Source of the DNA: Prunella strophiata
Lineage: Eukaryota; Chordata; Aves; Passeriformes; Prunellidae
Direction of reading: 5' to 3'
Assembly (NCBI GenBank): GCA_036583965.1
Contig: JAZBQD010000014.1
Span: forward strand, 53,573,626-53,637,625
DNA: 64,000 bases
The position numbers and the translations under genes are program-made. Below, one piece after another: positions 61,666 through 64,000 of the stretch (the first letter of the stretch is position 1; every line of letters starts with the position of its first letter). Below the pieces are notes generated by a model. The model was not told the DNA's origin. It saw only the letters and a program-made list of their open reading frames with translations, and searched no databases.

Positions 61666-64000
61666 TGTTTGATGTCCATTTTAGTTACAAGCAAACTCTT
61701 AGTAATAGGACCTGATTCACTCTTTGAATATGCCTCTTATGCACTAAATGCATGAGGATTCTTGGGGAAATGACCACATCACTAAAGACTGTTTCATAGT
61801 GCTTATGTTTAAGCAGGCTGAATTAATATTACCTTAACAATTTTATCTTGGAATTTTGTAACTTCTAATTATCTTAAGTTTTGGGTTTGCTTTCATTCTT
61901 TCATGTAGACATGTATCCATGTACATGTTTTGTGTGTGTGTGACTTTGCAACTTCCTTTCAGCTGCAACCTGAAAACAGAGACACTCCTTCTCTGGGCAT
62001 CACTGTGCCTCCCCTGTGTCCAGGCATGGATTGTGGTCTAGAGCTAAAGGAGTAACTAAATCACAGCAGCTCGAGGTTTTTAGGTTCTGTGCACAAGAAA
62101 TAAGTGTAAATGTCATCCACACAAGTACTTCTACTAGCAGATAGAAAAAGAAATTTGCTAATAGGAGAAATTTGGAATTAACTCAAGGGTCCATCCTGGA
62201 CTCTAGCAGGAGCTTCTCTTGACTCCAGCGATGAATCACATTTTTGGCCCCCTCCAAGCATCCTATTACCATTTCACCATCCTGGTTTCTTGTTCCTTAC
62301 TGTTTTCCTCTTTACCCTTAGACCCAACATGTCTCACTTGCTCTTTCTTAAGTCTTTTGAAATGGTTAAAACAAAACCAAAATCTCTTCTGTTTTACTGT
62401 CCCTACAACCTCCTTTTCACAGACTGGTTTTATGGTCAGTTCCCACAATACTTGATCCCTTACATTCTACCTAAGTTTTCTAAGCAATCCTACTTCCAGC
62501 CTGCTGTATCATGTGTCAGTTTTACTTTTTGCCTCAGAAAGCTGTCTAATCATCCTTTCCTTGTCATTCTTTTTTAGCAAACCAGATACCATTTTCTCCA
62601 CTGCTTCCTTGATTCATGCTATTTTTCTTGTCAGACCAACCTATATGTTGTCTCTTCACCAGTTTTTGGATGAAATCACCCACTCACCAGACTCCAGTCT
62701 CATTCTTCACTGCAAACCTCATGTAGTTTTGTTTCCCTCAGGTATCCAGTCTCATGCTTGATTAGTCCAATTTTCTGTTTTCTGACTCTCAATCCCAATT
62801 CTCCTCTTTCCCAATCCTATTGTTGCTTGTACTTATTCATTAATGCAATCTTATTCCTCCCTCACTCTTCTGCCTGGCATTTTCCTTTAAACTCCCTGGA
62901 GAAGAGCCTGAGAGAGGGCCAGGGGCAGATAAATCAGACTACACAGGATGGGCAGGTTCTCTTTCTGTGGTTGTGATGGTAGGCTCTGTATTCCTGCTAA
63001 GACATTCATGTAGGTATGATCATTCACAGGTGTTCTGGATAAGAGGTCAAAGCAGGACCTACTGAACACAGATGAAGGAGGCAGGAATACTGTCCACTCA
63101 TAAATGTACTTACATGGTGAAGAGTCTTGCACAAGGTGAACAGTCTTGTAAAAAAAATGGCAAAAAAAAAGATGTTAAAAAAAAAAGTCAACAAATTTAT
63201 GAATCATTGGCTCTTCCTGTGCTGTATGACAGAGTAAGTATGTAGAAATCCAGATGAGGATGCAAGTTCAATGTAACATGTAAGCATCTTGACCTCTATA
63301 AAAAAAGGGGTAAAAAAGCTTGCAGGTCTCAGAAATGTTTAGTGGTGCTGTGCCAATACATGGTGAGAGCATACAAGAGTTAGCACCTGTCTGTCAGAGT
63401 GCAAGTGTGTAAGAGCTCTACCCTGCACTCTGGGCTTAGTGCATGGTCATTCTCTGAATAGAAATTGTGCTGGAGCACCTGAACAGAAAATCTGCCAGCA
63501 CCAAGGTTCCTGTGATTACAACAGTGACACAAAGACCAAACTGTCAAATGCTAAACAAACAGGTCCAAGGTCAGATAAAAGCAACTATTTATGGCTTTTC
63601 TGAGTTTTTCCATTTGACCTGTTAAGTCCAGACAGATTTAAAACCTAGACAAATCTGTGCAGCCTTTCAGTGTGGGTGGCAAAAGGAACATCCCTGATAG
63701 AAAGACCTTTTCCTTTTCCTTCAAATAACTTTTACTTTATTTCAAAAGAAACATTTATCTTATTTAATATGAACAAAGAAATAAATTTTCTCAAGCTTCA
63801 TTTTCAGAAATATCCAAATCATTCTGACTTAAAATATATACAAAAATAATATAATTTGGCCTAAGAAAGACAATCAGCTTTTGAAATGTCAGCTCAATTA
63901 TTTAAAACACAACAAAATTATAGGTTGCAGACGGCAACTTATAATGGGAATCTTAATAAAAGACAGTGTTACCACTTCCACCTCTAACACTGAAACTAAT
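61666..64000. other. Unique DNA with a pyrimidine-rich, stop-poor stretch
   Basis: No gene is recognised. From about 62215 to 62900 the plus strand is pyrimidine-rich and holds four partly overlapping frames (72 to 95 codons) in different phases. That composition lowers the frequency of stop codons and probably explains them. Short A runs occur near 63150-63186. Confidence 0.45.

Overview
This window looks like AT-rich, gene-poor DNA from a bird, most likely a passerine or another neoavian. Three kinds of sequence support this. There are several CR1 LINE fragments ending in the avian CR1 3' tail (a TTGGACTaGATGATCTT-like block, then CCTTCCAAC-like and ATTCTATG-like motifs). There is one solo LTR of the TGTCCTGGTTTCAGC type that is abundant in passerine genomes. 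There is also a relic of the CR1 reverse-transcriptase domain. No host protein-coding gene, tRNA, rRNA or CRISPR array could be supported. Every open frame but one is short (127 codons at most) and none resembles a host protein family. The single long frame, 620 codons on the minus strand, is an artefact of a pure purine repeat in which no stop codon can occur. The window is therefore either intergenic or inside a very large intron, and the sequence alone does not decide which.

Layout: 1-5 kb is unique AT-rich DNA with a T/G-rich low-complexity block (1585-1785). A solo ERVL-type LTR lies at 5043-5617. A GATA tetranucleotide microsatellite (11758-11824) precedes the longest transposon, a 5'-truncated CR1 LINE (about 12800-14322) that keeps a frameshifted remnant of its pol C-terminal region. 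At 15-19 kb there are two degraded tRNA-derived SINE relics, a GC-rich patch, and a stretch that looks like a conserved non-coding element. At 22-28 kb there are ATT, GAT and GTT microsatellites. A short CR1 3' end lies near 28.7 kb. A 1.65-kb array of the pentamer TTCCC (GGGAA on the minus strand) occupies 34636-36280 and is the most striking object in the window. From 36 to 64 kb there are CA/A-rich and homopolymer tracts (including 47 consecutive T), three more CR1 3' ends (39.8, 43.1 and 53.9 kb), one further minus-strand SINE relic (61.6 kb), and a few weak exon-like or enhancer-like segments.

No genes act together here. The content is neutral genomic background, decayed retroelements and simple repeats, with possible regulatory elements. 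I found no convincing undescribed biological system. The best leads are the internally structured GGGAA array, a near-perfect 16-bp quasi-palindrome at 33521-33556, and several candidate conserved non-coding elements that need a cross-species alignment.
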